From Cordylochernes scorpioides (taxonomy: Eukaryota > Arthropoda > Arachnida > Pseudoscorpiones > Chernetidae): a stretch of 64,000 bases of DNA. Shown piece by piece: positions 1-11,041 of the stretch. The position numbers and the translations under genes were made by a program. The notes beneath the pieces are model-generated. The model made no database searches and was not told the DNA's origin. It saw only the letters and a list, made by a program, of their open reading frames with translations. The first letter of the stretch is position 1, and each line of letters starts with the position of its first letter. The stretch spans positions 6,063,166 to 6,127,165 of the forward strand of contig CP092880.1 in the NCBI GenBank assembly GCA_030710605.1. The letters run 5' to 3'.

Positions 1-60
1 GATAGATATGCACACGGGTCAATCCCGGGGCGAAGCCCGGGTCACCCTTCTAGTACATAA
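1..60. repeat. Fragment of a dispersed repeat with a GC hairpin
   Basis: A short GC-rich palindrome (cgggc...gcccggg) lies in AT-rich DNA. Similar hairpins flanked by ctag occur at 7585-7632 and 31177-31215, so this looks like the cut end of a dispersed element. The class is not determined. Confidence 0.35.
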
Positions 61-394
61 TACAAATACATTATATATAACAGCGAAAAATATTGGTATT
101 TCAATTTTTTTTTGCAAGTGTTTACGAACTCTCAGGATAACCTTGTACACTGAATGATTCAGGTAATAATTCAAATTGTGAATTAGAACATTCTCTTAAC
201 ATCACCCGGTATTTATCTCTTACAGGAGATGGTAGACTTGGGGAGTTTAATCTCGCGCGAATTGACTTGGAACAAACGATGTAAGTTGTTCCAACTTTGA
301 TAAGCTCTCCCTCAAAGTATTAATCGGCAGGTAGACTTTGGTGGTAGCACGTGTTCCACCGATGTACCACTGATTCGTCCTTAGATATTTTTGG

Positions 395-841
395 AATGTT
401 TAGTTGATTTCTTTTCCATCAGATGGCGCTCTGCCTTCTGTAAAGCACATGTGCTCCTGGTCAGGATATGCTTTCTTTATTTTTAATATCAATACCTGAC
501 CCACTTATTTTTATATTTTTTTCTATTGTTTTTTCCTATGTTAAGCGTATTTACGCAAATTTGACCTTAAAAACCCATTTCTTGGTTTCTCAAAAGGCTT
601 CTGGGACCAAAATTATTTTTGGTCGCAGTGGTACAGCCTACTTACTCCACGCTGACGAGCGCCAACAGCGTGAAACGCGTTCGTGGATGGCTTTTCTTGA
701 TTTATCAAGAAATTGGGTTGGCCAAATATCAGGGAACAGGTTAAATCAATGTTTAGTTGATTTCTGTTCCACTAGATGGTGCTCTGCCTTCTGTAAAGCA
801 TATGTTGCTCCTGGTCAGGATATGCTTTCTTTATTTTTATA
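395..841 (+). repeat. Retrozyme-like direct-repeat unit with hammerhead ribozyme
   Basis: A segment of about 93 bp at 395-487 recurs at 748-841 with few changes, giving a 353-bp period. A hammerhead ribozyme (647-686) lies between the copies. Monomers of a few hundred bases in tandem with a hammerhead are the layout of metazoan retrozymes, which are non-autonomous retroelements spread through circular RNA (established knowledge). No protein of its own is expected; the open frame across it looks like chance. Related relicts lie at 5100-5345, 11031-11165 and 39100-39225. Confidence 0.55.
647..686 (+). ncRNA. Hammerhead ribozyme, canonical core
   Basis: Read 5' to 3': stem I strand CCACG (647-651), core CUGACGA (652-658), stem II GCGC-CAACA-GCGU (659-671), core GAAA (672-675), short stem III with cleavage site CGCGUU (676-681), stem I strand CGUGG (682-686). 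Stem I pairs perfectly over 5 bp. All invariant core bases are present and cleavage would follow U681. Such a short stem III is typical of minimal Penelope/retrozyme hammerheads, which may work best as dimers. Activity is inferred, not shown. Confidence 0.8.
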
Positions 842-1364
842 TATCGCTTATATTTAGACTAAATATTAGAATATTTCATCTGTATGCATGATAGAGATTC
901 AATATGCTGTTAACATGTTCCATCTTTCAAACAAAATAGATAAAAATAACTTAGTGAGTATAGATCAATGTTTTTGAGTTATCAGTTAACTTTTTAAATT
1001 TCAACCTATCAAGAACCTTTTGTCGCCTTTTTGGTTATCTATTTAAATTTCATCTAAATTGAACGATGCTTTTTTCTATCTTTTTCTCTTCTCATTTCTT
1101 TTATTCAATTGGAATTCATTATTTTTTTACTCTTTGTATCGGGGACCCCTTATTGATGGTGTTCTGTAATGTCCATCAAGGCTGAAGTCAACACGAGGGG
1201 AAACATCATTAGCGAAGGCATTTTCACAATTGAGGAGGAAGCACTCCATTAAAAAACAAGTCACCGTGGATGGCGCAATAAATTGACATTTGGAATCCTA
1301 ACTATGGTTTATTTATGGCTGCTGGTTTGGTTAATTAGACTGATGCTCGCAGCTCTCTGAGTTC
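842..1364. other. AT-rich spacer, no gene seen
   Basis: AT-rich sequence with poly-T runs. I see no supported gene, repeat boundary or RNA. Confidence 0.4.
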
Positions 1365-1376
1365 ATTCTTGGCTGC

Positions 1377-1693
1377 TGGGGGGGTCGGTGGAAGGCTGGT
1401 TAAACCGTTTAATTTTCGACCACTACGACCCGGGTTCGATTCCCGCATTGGACACTTTTTTCTGTTAAAAAAAAAATGGTCCAATGGCCCCCGATTCTTG
1501 CGAAAGTCCAACCCCACCAGCGAGTGCAAGTAATCAAACGGGGCTCTGACACATTTGTAAGTGCAAAGTGGAACTACTTTTCACATGTGTAGACATGTGG
1601 TGCACTTAGAGTAAAAGCAGTCGCTAACCTCCCACCATGATTATCATGGCCTGTACCACGTGTACTAGGGATAAGCAAAAAAAAAAAAAAAAA
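1377..1693 (+). mobile_element. tRNA-derived SINE, family A
   Basis: The head is tRNA-like: box A-like ggtcggtggaagg, then a perfect box B (ggttcgattcc). A unique body follows and a poly(A) tail ends it. A 12-bp target-site duplication (attcttggctgc) flanks it at 1365-1376 and 1694-1705. This is direct evidence of a LINE-driven retroposition. Sister copies lie at 1771-2088, 43354-43671 and, broken, 62230-62380. Confidence 0.88.
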
Positions 1694-1770
1694 ATTCTTG
1701 GCTGCAGACTTGTTTCCATTTAGGACGTTGTCCTCTTCACGCTACCCTGTCCTTATAGTGTCAATTCATT

Positions 1771-2088
1771 TTTTTTTTGCTTATCCCTAGTACACATGGT
1801 ACAAGCCATAATAATCATGGTGGGTAGAAGTAGGCGACTGCTTTTACTGTAAGTGCGCCACCCACCATACATACACATGTGAAAAGCAGTTCGACTTTGC
1901 ACTTACAAATGTACCAGAGCCCCGTTTAGTTACTTTCACTCGTTGGTGGGGTTGGACTTTTGTAAGAATCGGGGGCCATTGGAGCATTTTTTTCAATCAG
2001 AAAAAAAAAAGGGCCCAATGCGGGAATCGAACCCGGGTTGTAGCGGTTGAAAACCAATGGTTTAGACCATCCTTCCACCGACCCCTCT
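1771..2088 (-). mobile_element. tRNA-derived SINE, family A, reverse copy
   Basis: Same family as 1377-1693 in inverted orientation, starting with poly-T on the + strand and ending at the tRNA head (box B gaatcgaaccc in reverse). A 10-bp target-site duplication (tcaattcatt) flanks it at 1761-1770 and 2089-2098. Two insertions with their own duplications lie less than 80 bp apart. Confidence 0.88.
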
Positions 2089-2507
2089 TCAATTCATTAT
2101 TGAATCGACCAGTACCATATTCTCGCCCACAGCCTAGTAAAACGAAGAGTATTTCAAAGTTTCTCTGAAAGTCCTGAAGCGATTCTATATCTTTGAAATC
2201 TTTTGAACCATATCGGCCATTCATTAGGTTTACCAAAATTAAATCCTTCTGGAGCAGCTATTTGCATATAATTAGCCATTTTTCTTTTCTTAAAAAAAAT
2301 AATTTACTTATATTTCAACTTTATAATTTTAACAATTGCTTTTACGCTTTTACCGCTGCCACCATGCTTTGTTTCTTTAAGGAATCAGGATACGATGATG
2401 AACAATTCTTTATTTAAGAACGGAACTTTCTAACTAACTAACAACTTCCAATTATCTCTATATATATCCTAACTCGAGCTGTCTATATGCAAAACCATAA
2501 ATAAAAC

Positions 2508-2813
2508 ATGATGATAATTACTCTTCTAATTTCTCTGAATATTTACAATTACATCACAGGAGTGTCCCATACTCAACGTCACAAACACGTCAGTCAGTTT
2601 TGGGTGAGGAATTTCGGAATAACAAAGACTGGACCTGAAAGAATGGTTTCAGCAGTATCTGATGTGTTGGTGGTGGAAGTTGAAGGTATTGTAGACTCTA
2701 CCGCTCATGCTGATCTTCCCTATAACTGTAGGTTGCCAATAATGACAGCGAAACTATCCAAGGCGCTATTACAAAATTCCATCGTGCTGAAAGCCATAGT
2801 TTTCAAATTGTAA
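2508..2813 (+). CDS. Unrecognised 101-codon open frame, possible small secreted protein
   Basis: I do not recognise this protein. It starts with ATG followed by a hydrophobic stretch of about 20 residues (MMIITLLISLNIYNYI) that could be a signal peptide. The stop codon overlaps an AATAAA hexamer (tgTAAATAAA). The two recognisable genes of this window also have AATAAA very close to the stop, which mildly favours a real 3' end. There is no homology evidence, and the length is within chance for AT-rich DNA. Confidence 0.2.
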   Translation: MMIITLLISLNIYNYITGVSHTQRHKHVSQFWVRNFGITKTGPERMVSAVSDVLVVEVEGIVDSTAHADLPYNCRLPIMTAKLSKALLQNSIVLKAIVFKL

Positions 2814-2819
2814 ATAAAA

Positions 2820-4034
2820 ATCGTCGTTTTTTTTTATTTAATTCCCGGTTCTTTACTTTGACTGTGACTGCTAGCCCACCTCGTATATCAAATATAATTC
2901 TATGATGATTCAGTGAATTTTACGGCAACATCAGCTTTTTATCAATTGAAACAAGACCTACCTATCTTTGGTTTGAGGCCTCATCATTATGGATTCGTTG
3001 ATCCCAAGCGAGCGAGGATCCATTGTCATTTGTCCAAATTAGTTCGGAAATATTTCAGCTAGTAATATGGCTACATCAATATCGGGGCGTGCGTGAAGGA
3101 GACGTTTTGGCTCATTTAATCGATTTGATATTATGCTGATAAAATCTTTTTAAAAACACTAATTAAACCACTTTGCAAGAGAGAGTTGTCAGTTTTTACT
3201 ATCTAACTTTCTATCTCCCACAAAAATGACACCGAATCTATGTGGAATTGCCACAAGTTTGTTGATGGCCTAAAGGATCATTTAAAAGAAGTGTGATGTG
3301 TTCCAACGCCCTGGTAGTAATTTGTTTAGAAGTGTCTTCTCCCAGGCGGCAGCGAGCGATCGATTGGCTAGCTTCGCGCAGGCCCAATGTGGCGCAGCCT
3401 TTTTTAGCAACTTCCCGCCTGGCATTTGCACAGGACACAATGGTTGTTGATAGAGGCAGCGTTTCACCCACTCCTGAGCTTCCCATTGAAGCAGTTGGGT
3501 TCAGGCCCGCCCATTGTTCTCTGTCGCTACGATCAAGGAATGGGGAAGGAAGATATCTCTTCTGTATCCATTAGTCATCCCATAAAGATGTGCAACCATT
3601 ATCGGTCAAATAGGGCCTTCCAGTGATCCAAGGCTTGTCCTCGCTCTCAGCTGCGGAGTGAATGAAAAAAAAATCGCTCCGGTTTTTCAAATCTGTGGAA
3701 GTCAATGGCTATTGGGACTCTCGGCCTGTAAGAACCTAGTTGACGTCTTTATACGCGATCAAATGTCTTTCTCTTAGAGAGTAGGAACTTACAAACACTT
3801 CTCCCACTCAGCTAGGTGACAAAGATGCGACCTGTCACCACGGGGGAATGCGGAGGCACGCTCCGCCGTCATTCTCCTCTAGCTGGGATTTTCCACGGAG
3901 CTGTTGTCCTGTCCTCCAGGGCTATCTTAAGCCACACGAGACATAATAGTTCTTCAGGTCTTTATCTTTTTTTTTTTTCTCTCTCAAAGAGAGTAGTTTT
4001 TTTTTTAATTTTTTTTTTATTACCTCACGTTAAC
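2820..4034. other. Mixed-composition spacer, no gene recognised
   Basis: The part at about 3240-3950 has higher GC content and several short overlapping open frames on both strands. None gives a protein I recognise. It may be an old element or non-coding exon, but nothing in it decides this. Confidence 0.3.
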
Positions 4035-4553
4035 TAGAGAAGACACCTCTCTACAAAGCTCAGTTTTCATCATCAAAATTACCATTCCTACTAATTAGCA
4101 ACTCTCTGCTAAGAGGACACCTCTCCATAGAGAAGACACCTCTCTACAAAGGACAGTTTTCATTTGCAAAATTACCATTTTTACTATTTAGCAAATCTCC
4201 GGTAAGAGGACATCTCTCCCTAAAGGACACTCTGGCTCTGCAACTGGGTGTCTTTTACAGAGAAGTAACCTTGTGTTTCGGATCCAAATTGTGCCAAATC
4301 ATTTGTAATTAGGCAATTATGACATCTTGCTTTACAGGAGTGATTCAACACCTGAATCAAGTAATCACCATTACAGTGGAACATACTCCATGAGAGGACA
4401 CTCCCGCTAGAGGACACCTTTCTACAAAGGACAATTTTCATCACAAAAATTATAATTTTTACTATTTAGAAACTCTCCAGTAAGAAGACACCTCTCCCTA
4501 AGAGACAATTAAACTCTGCAATTAGCTGTCCTTTACATGGAGGTTCTACTGTA
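4035..4553. mobile_element. Pogo/Tigger-like MITE cluster, internally duplicated
   Basis: Repeated blocks of gaggacacctctc, a paired caaaggacagtttt-type subterminal motif and cagagaggttctactg-type ends belong to the MITE family seen intact at 8704-8853 and 12704-12865. The right terminal inverted repeat ends in TACTGTA at 4548-4554. The left end is degraded. A partial internal duplication explains the extra length. Confidence 0.65.
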
Positions 4554-5099
4554 TATAGTTTTTTTTTAATTGTTAAAAACACCGTTTATGCGAAAATATT
4601 CAACCAATTTTACCTGTCTACTGGCCAAAAACAACAAAAAGGGTTGAGAAGCTCTGATGACCCAATGTGGACGATGTCACATGATCCTCCCAGACTTCCA
4701 ACTCATCGATTTCCAATGTCGCTGATTGAACACGCCAGAAGTTCCACATATTGGTAAAATTTGACATATTTTTTATTGATGGTTGCCTCGTTTACCTTTG
4801 GTACTGAGGTCCATCGCAATGTTGCCTTCCTTATTCTCTTCACCAGTATATAGCTATAGCTCCCAGAGATTCAATTAAATACAAGCCGTTTAACGTCAGG
4901 TTGGATGAAATGGTCTCAGTGGAGCTATGCAAATCACAACCGACGACTTTATAATCCCCACTTATGCATATTGATCCTATTTTGCATACCAAAGTTAATA
5001 TGTAAATATTTTCCTGTTACAACCTCATTAGATAACTAATGAAACTGGAAAGTGTATCTTTAAAGAGAATCTAATTAATAATGTATGCATATATTTAAA

Positions 5100-5345
5100 A
5101 TAATTTGAACTTATTTATCCATGTTTTGATTTCTCAGGAAGCCTCTAGGACCAACCTTTTTGGTTGTTGAGATAAAACCTGTACCACGCTGACTAAGCTA
5201 ACAGCACGAAAATCGTACGTGGTTAGCTTTTATTGATTTATCAAGAAATTAGGTTAACCATTATTATAGAATAAACCTAAATTCAACGTTAAGTTGATAT
5301 TTATTCTGGTATATGGCGCTCTGCCAACTAAAAATGTTCATTTGA
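5100..5345 (+). repeat. Relict of the hammerhead retrozyme-like repeat
   Basis: It shares order and wording with 590-790: a tctcaggaagcctctagg block, the hammerhead, a tttatcaagaaatt block, then tggcgctctgcc. At 5184-5222 stem I (CCACG/CGUGG) is kept, but the core reads CUGACUA with G8 lost, so the ribozyme should be inactive. Confidence 0.5.
5184..5222 (+). ncRNA. Decayed hammerhead ribozyme
   Basis: CCACG, then CUGACUA (canonical CUGANGA with G8 changed to U), a weak stem II, GAAA, and CGUGG closing stem I. The preserved stem I and GAAA show descent from the ribozyme at 647-686. Loss of G8, the general base, should abolish cleavage. Confidence 0.5.
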
Positions 5346-5460
5346 TCGGTTGGAATATCTTTTTTTTTTCTTCGATATTACTCAATGAGCTCCTTTTTTC
5401 CCCTGAATTTATCTCCTTTTCCTCATGGTTAATTTTGTTCGTTTTTTTTTTTTTAGAGTA

Positions 5461-5733
5461 CGAGGTGTGTTCAAAAAGTATCGCGACTTTTGTGTTTTTT
5501 CAAAAATTATTTATTTATTCATGAATACCTATTTTGTCCCCTTCAAAGTAATCCCCATGAGATATTATACACTTGTGCCAACGGTTTTTCCAATCTTCGA
5601 AGCACTTCAAAAAATCATTTGTCGGCATAAGTGAGAGACATGAGTACCAACATAAAGCCACAAAAAGATCGAAATTCGAATATACGTAACCCGCGAAAAT
5701 TCAAAAGTCGCGATACTTTTTGAACACACCTTG
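5461..5733 (-). mobile_element. Mariner deletion derivative (MITE), second mariner lineage
   Basis: Inverted ends of about 28 bp (cgaggtgtgttcaaaaagta and its complement) are bounded by TA at 5459-5460 and 5734-5735. Inside, the - strand still encodes a mariner-type transposase C-terminus, with the pattern W-x3-W-x-KCI-x5-DYFEG. The rest of the transposase gene is deleted. The ends differ from those of the mariner at 48144-49430, so a second lineage is present. Confidence 0.8.
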
Positions 5734-5744
5734 TATACGCCAGT

Positions 5745-6055
5745 AAAGTTTGTTATTCGAGCAGTTCGTATACCTTGAACAGCGCGTAGGATGAATGCAT
5801 CAATACTATCATAACTATCGGAAGATGACCGACTTCTGTGACATGTACAACGGAATTGTTTGAGATTCTTCGGTTACATCGCAGGGGAATGGAGTACACC
5901 ATACTGACTGGAAAGATGTCTGGGCGATACATACCTGGATGCCCACCGACACGCTTCGTAGACCAATTAAAGGAACTCACTGGCTTAACGGTCACTGAGA
6001 TGGTACATTGAGCTCAATACAGAGATGGCTGGTGTCGCATCGTGTTTGGGATGTA
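5745..6055 (+). pseudogene. Non-LTR retrotransposon fragment (C-terminus of reverse transcriptase ORF)
   Basis: One + frame gives LRFFGYIAGEW. After a frame change and stops, another gives TGKMSGRY...GCPPTRFVDQLKELTG and then MVH-stop-AQYRDGW. This is the familiar tail of endonuclease/reverse-transcriptase LINE proteins (a TGK-G-R...GRP-TRW-D motif followed by a QDRDxWR motif). Frame changes and stops show it is dead. The exact clade (RTE/BovB, CR1 or Jockey-like) cannot be set from this piece. Confidence 0.65.
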
Positions 6056-6669
6056 ATACGTACAGTACAACGTTATATCGCGAATAAAATGATTTATATT
6101 TATATTTCGAGTAGTTCGGGGTATCGCGTGTGTTGTGGTGGTTTCCCAAGTTGACGTGACGACGTACAGGTATATCGATCCTGATGTGACAGTACGTAGG
6201 TGTCGTCCACTCTTAATACGACCTATACCTAGCCGCAGAGATAGCCAGTTTGTGTCTGATGGTAGAAAGATGTTTTCTAATAGCACGGTTAGAAAATCCT
6301 ACTAATAGAATGCTACTTCTGGTTTTGAATGTCTGGAGACTTCCGGAAATGGAAGCATGTTGGTCAGCTCTCACCACTTAGTAACCACATTCAAAGAGCC
6401 GCAGTTTGCCGACCCTTGCCCTGGATGGATAAAATAGACGTTAGTTCTTTCCACAAACCCGTGATACCTGAATGCCGTAGCAGGGATTTATTGGGGGATT
6501 TTAAGTTACCAAACTACGCGTCTAATCGACCGACGTGCGAGATATAAACAAAACACGATTGGGTATTTTTATTTTCAGGCCCACTCGCGGAAAATAGTTC
6601 CAGTTTTACAACAACCTAACCTAATAATAAGGCACGATTTGGATTATAGCTTAGAACTACAAGAAAATG
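6056..6669. other. Unexplained stretch after the LINE fragment
   Basis: Moderate GC content with several short open frames on both strands (for example 6014-6286 - and 6329-6547 +). It could be the continuation or the target of the LINE fragment. No protein motif is recognised. Confidence 0.3.
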
Positions 6670-6835
6670 CAGTAGAACTACCTCCCTGTAAAGGACAACA
6701 CCTAATTGCAGAGACAAAATGTCTTTTAGGGAGAGGTCTCCACTTACCAGAGAGTTAATATATAGTAAAAATGCTAATTTTTCAAATGAAAACTGTCCTT
6801 TGTAGAGAGGTGTCCACTAAAGGGAGGTTCTACTG
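6670..6835. mobile_element. Pogo/Tigger-like MITE
   Basis: Inverted ends CAGTAGAAC...GTTCTACTG, with TA following the right end at 6836-6837. The 166-bp body matches the family consensus (aaggacaacacctaattgcag and the paired gagaggtgtcc). Confidence 0.8.
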
Positions 6836-7988
6836 TACCGGTGGAATTGCCTTTTTTTGTGTTGTGGCGTTTAGACAGGTCTCTTACTGTTTAAATGCTT
6901 TATTTAAATAGTTCTCAGATTGTGCACTATTACCCCTGTATTGACAAGATGTCAATAAAACTGTTAATGGTCATTGTCTCTCTCTCTGCCTGAAACAAAG
7001 AAATTGTAGGATTTTGGCTCATCAGGAATTCTTTGACAGGGACTTGGGAGTATGATAAGAGCTCCATGCCTCCACGACATCTATATCTATATATTTACAG
7101 CATTACTCTATAGGGATTCCTTCCAGAAGGAAAGAAACTGGTTGAAAATCCTCCTATGGCGCGAATATTCTCTCCATGGAAACTTGGGAGTACGATACTA
7201 GCTCCACGGAGGTATTCTATATACAGTTACGAGCGTCATCAATTCTTTTTTCATCTCTGTCACCGTTTGCTTTTTTTTTTTTTTTTTTGGAATGGCGCTC
7301 TCCTATTGGTTGGCTACGATCACGCCACCTTTGCCCCCCCCCCCCCCACTCGCTTTGTTGTTTTTGTAACTATTGTGTTGGAGCGGGTCGCTCCTTAAAT
7401 AAATGCATATATTAGTTAATAACCAAATGGAATCCTCTCTTTCTTTTTCCCAGTAAGAGACACCTACGGAAGCCAACAGTACATAGACAGATAAAGCACA
7501 TAGGCTATAGGTATTAACTAATATATGCATCTATTTAAGGCGTCAATTTATAATTGTAACAAATAGTATTTGAATAAAAACATTCAATCGGGTAAAACAC
7601 GGGCGTTGCCCGGGTCATTCGGCTAGTCTATCTATATACAGCACTATTCTATGGATTCCTCCAGAAGGAGGAAATGTCAACTGTGGCTAGCAGACGTCGT
7701 CAGTGGGCCATTAATCCATGACATCTATCGCCGACCCGGAAATGTTCCTTCGATCGATCCCCTGGTGTGTTGGTCAGTTGCCAACTTGTCCCGTGACAAC
7801 AGTTGGATTCCCAATGGACGGTTACTTCCTAAGACATTCCTGCGTCTTAAGACGTTGTTATTTGGATCCGTTTATAGATATGTAGACTTAAACATTGGTA
7901 AATTTGATCTAGACATGACCTAAGTGGGATCAACTTACCTGATACATTCTAATGTGCATAAAATGAAAGGATTTCAAAGCACGAATGT
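6836..7988. other. Spacer with homopolymers and a GC-hairpin repeat
   Basis: It contains long T and C runs near 7270-7350. The GC hairpin at 7585-7632 (cgggcgttgcccggg, then ggctag) is shared with 1-60 and 31177-31215. A sentence shared between about 7100 and 7640 (ctata..acagcac, ggattcc..ccagaagga) marks a small duplication. The open frame at 7651-7923 is not recognised. Confidence 0.35.
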
Positions 7989-8009
7989 TTCTTTTATACA
8001 TAATAAAAA

Positions 8010-8235
8010 CTTCTACTGTCCTTACTGCGATGAAAATATATATTGGGAGGGCTTGGCTCATCAGTGGTGAACCCTCCCAGCGGTTCCGCCAATTTTAATC
8101 TACCAGACCGCTTCTCAGAGCTCTAATACTGTATTGGACGATTCTGCTTATATACGCAGCACTGAAGGGTGGAATCTCAGAAATGGTTTTCAAGAAAACT
8201 ATGGACATAAGCTTATAGGACAGTAGAATTACATT
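8010..8235 (-). repeat. Dispersed repeat carrying a permuted hammerhead-like motif (copy 1)
   Basis: This is the most complete copy of a family also at 17861-17900, 25085-25260, 26283-26400, 48000-48143 plus 49431-49495, 60257-60372 and 63236-63495. It runs from ttctactgtccttactgc through the conserved 40-bp core (8053-8092) to ctatggacataagctt. It preserves the uninterrupted form of the site where mariner inserted at 48143. Confidence 0.65.
8053..8092 (-). ncRNA. Type-II-order hammerhead-like motif (hypothetical)
   Basis: On the - strand: UUGGC, GGAA (expected GAAA), CC-GCU-GG, then GA, a GGGUUCACC hairpin, CUGAUGA, GCCAA. UUGGC and GCCAA pair over 5 bp as stem II, which would make this a hammerhead opened at stem II. 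The base expected to be U16.1 is G here and GAAA has one change, so this copy is unlikely to be active. Other copies keep GAAA or U16.1. Confidence 0.35.
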
Positions 8236-8703
8236 CAAACATTTGCATCGAGCAATGCTCTTCCGCAAACAATAAAGACAAGGTCAGTTAGGAATAAATT
8301 AACAAAAAGCAATAATGCGCCATCTATACATATGTTATGAAAGAATATCAAAGCACGAATGTTTTTATACATAATAAAAACATGTGTCGAAACAATTAAA
8401 AAAACCAAATCAAGAACCGGCCAAAATCAAGTTGTACTTTGCCAACTGTGGTAGATGCATCACTCTCATTATCTACTATAATTCTATAGCCAGAATTTTG
8501 CTATGAAGGTAACGTTTTCTTCACGCTCTAATTGGCTGTTTACTCGCACGTGATATCAGCCAACCAGCATTAAGTTCGTTAGCCAATAAAGTGTGCAACG
8601 TTTCTTTAACTATGAGGTTGATTTGTGTAGACAACGGAATTGCAAAATATGAAATCGTGGATTCGATTCTAGGAAGTTGTTTTATATATTTTTAAAATTA
8701 ATA

Positions 8704-8853
8704 CAGTAGAAACTCCCTTTAGCTGACACCTCTCCATAAAGGACAGTTTTCATTTGCAAAATTACCATTTTTACAATTTAGCAACTCTCCGGGAAGAGAA
8801 CAACTCTCCCTAAAGGACACTTTGGCTCTGCAATTTACAGAGAGGTTCTACTG
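8704..8853. mobile_element. Pogo/Tigger-like MITE
   Basis: A short complete copy of 150 bp. Ends are CAGTAGAAA...GGTTCTACTG, with TA on both sides (8702-8703, 8854-8855). Subterminal motifs are aaggacagttttcatttgc and the paired aaggacac. Confidence 0.85.
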
Positions 8854-9351
8854 TACCTTTTGTCGTTCTCTCTCTCTCTCTCTATTTGGAATTTTAAAAG
8901 CAAATACATTTTAGGGTTGTTATTTGGGAATCTCATATTGAAGCACTATGTGTGTTTTATTAAGTTCACAAAGAGAAAATTAAAGCTTTGAAAACAATAG
9001 CCCCACACCTCCTCTCCCTTACATTCAACACCTGAATCTCTCATATTAAACCCATTTACGAGCACTTTATGGGGTTGTGGCGGGTAGTAAAAAATCTCAA
9101 CTCGCCATTGTATAGATCCTGGTAACTTAGCAGGTCTTAGATGTCACGACCTCACGGTGTAAAATACTGCTTTCCCCGTTGTTGCTAAGCATTAAGCTAC
9201 CCCTTTTTATTTATTTTTTAATCAACCACGGGATCTCTCAAGGAAATTATCGTCAACTCTAAAAACGCCATTATGGCACGGGTTTATCAAAGTTGTTGTT
9301 GTTAATGTCTATTAAGTTGAGTTCGACTTTTGATGACTATATAGACAAATA

Positions 9352-9612
9352 CACCTATCCCCCGATTTACATGGTACTTGTTTTTACACGTTTTTGCTTT
9401 TACATGGTTTTCCAAATAAGTTTTGTTTTTATCGCACTATACTAAATGCTACTGTGATTGAACACATGCGCTGTGTACACATCTCACGAGGAATCCCGAG
9501 CTTATGTGCTGACTACATATTTTAACCTGTCAATGCAATTTATTTCTGTGTACACCTATCCCCCGATTTACACGTTTTTTTCAGGAACGTATCTACCGTG
9601 TAAATCGTGGGA
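9352..9612. mobile_element. Second pogo/Tigger-like MITE family, damaged copy
   Basis: It starts with TA-CACCTATCCCCCGATTTAC and repeats the same end internally near 9550. It ends in a degraded ccgtgtaaatcgtggga. The better copy is 10750-11017. Confidence 0.6.
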
Positions 9613-9831
9613 TCTTCTATTTGATCTGTTAGTGATCATCATTCGTAGCTCATCTAGTAACCTTATGGTAGCTTTCTTGACCGCTTATAACCAGCTCATT
9701 GCAAATGTTCCCTTCTTCCTTCAAAATTTTTTCAAGAATCTTCTCAGCCATTTGGTCCATATATTTTCTCCAGCAAATTTTGATACAGAAGTGGTTTGCC
9801 AGTGCCTTCTTCCTTCTTTACCAGAGGTCGG

Positions 9832-10006
9832 CAAAATGCAGCTCTTTGGATGTGAAGCTCTTTATAATAGTTCCATACGCAAATATTATTTATGCGAGTA
9901 CTATTTATTGTTGGCAAGAAAAAATGTTGTGGATCTTTAAAAACTTTGAAAATTTGTAAATTGTAATTTTGGACTCTTTCGACTCAAAAGTTTGTCGACT
10001 CCCTGG
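9832..10006. mobile_element. hAT-type MITE
   Basis: Imperfect terminal inverted repeats (CAGAGGTCGGCAAA / TTTGTCGACTCCCTG) with 8-bp flanks tctttacc and tctatacc, 7 of 8 identical, as expected for hAT. The body (gcagctctttggatgtgaag) matches 11535-11733. Confidence 0.7.
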
Positions 10007-10749
10007 TCTATACCAATTAAATTTAGGATCTTCCGCCTTTTGGGTCTGTTGATTTCTTCCTCCAAGGATGCACAAGGGAGTGTCCTTTATTACAAGAATT
10101 AAGTCAAAAGCTTTATCCCGGTTTTCATTAAGTCCTCTTTGTGCTAGCCAACTTATTAGGTTGTTGTACGTCCACTACAGACTAACTTCCATCTGACTCA
10201 ACAACCCTCTGTGCAGTAAAGGTTCACCCTGTCATATTTTGTTGGATGTATTGGCGAGAAACAATTCAATTTATAACGCCACATAGTTTAGAAACTGCAT
10301 CATACTGGCTGGCTGTTGACTCGACAGGCTGATTGACTCATAGCGATGGTATCAATTTGGATTCCTTCTTTTTATAGATGTTCTAACTGAAACTTGATTA
10401 TCTTCTTCTTTTTTTAATAAATGTTCAAACTGAAAGTTGATTTATGACAATATTCATTGGTTTTTAATTAGTTTCAAGAATTAGCCATGACTATGATAAC
10501 TAAATATAATAAGTAAGATAAGTTTATATTAGTATTTTTGAGTTGAATATTTTATGAATGTATCAATAAATATTTAAAATATTTAACGGCAAGATTTTTA
10601 ACAACTGTCCAAACATATAAATCGGCTTTGACACGTCATACGCTTGTCAAAAAAAAATAATAATTGGGATAACGAACCAGATATTCTTCAATCAAATAAA
10701 ATAAAGTAATCTAAAAAGTATATAATGGTAAAAGTATAATATATATATA
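10007..10749. other. AT-rich spacer, no gene seen
   Basis: AT-rich DNA without a recognisable gene, RNA or bounded element. Confidence 0.4.
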
Positions 10750-11017
10750 CACCTATCCCCCGATTTACACGGTACTTGTTTTACACGTTTTCGCTTTTAC
10801 ACGGTTTTCCAAATAAGTTTTTTTTTTTTGTTTTTATCGCACTATACTAAAATGCGATATTCTACTCTATACTACCTATGTTGAAAAGAATATTGGGAGG
10901 CTCTGATTCATGAGGGGGCGAACACCTATTCAGATTTGACAGTTTAATATACACCTATCCCTCGATTTACACGTTTTTCTCAGGAACGTATCTACCGTGT
11001 AAATCGGGGGATAGGTG
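10750..11017. mobile_element. Second pogo/Tigger-like MITE family, complete copy
   Basis: Near-perfect inverted ends CACCTATCCCCCGATTTAC / GTAAATCGGGGGATAGGTG, flanked by TA (10748-10749, 11018-11019). A third copy of the end lies inside at about 10950, so the element is internally duplicated. A lone right end is at 38960-39024. Confidence 0.8.
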
Positions 11018-11041
11018 TATATTATAAATTAACAAAGCGAA

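Noticed and set aside
468-857. Open frame of 129 codons as a protein gene
   Set aside because: It crosses a hammerhead ribozyme and one of two direct repeats; composition and position fit a non-coding retrozyme-like unit.
3238-3626. Overlapping open frames with moderate GC content
   Set aside because: No recognised motif on either strand and no consistent start, splice or poly-A context.
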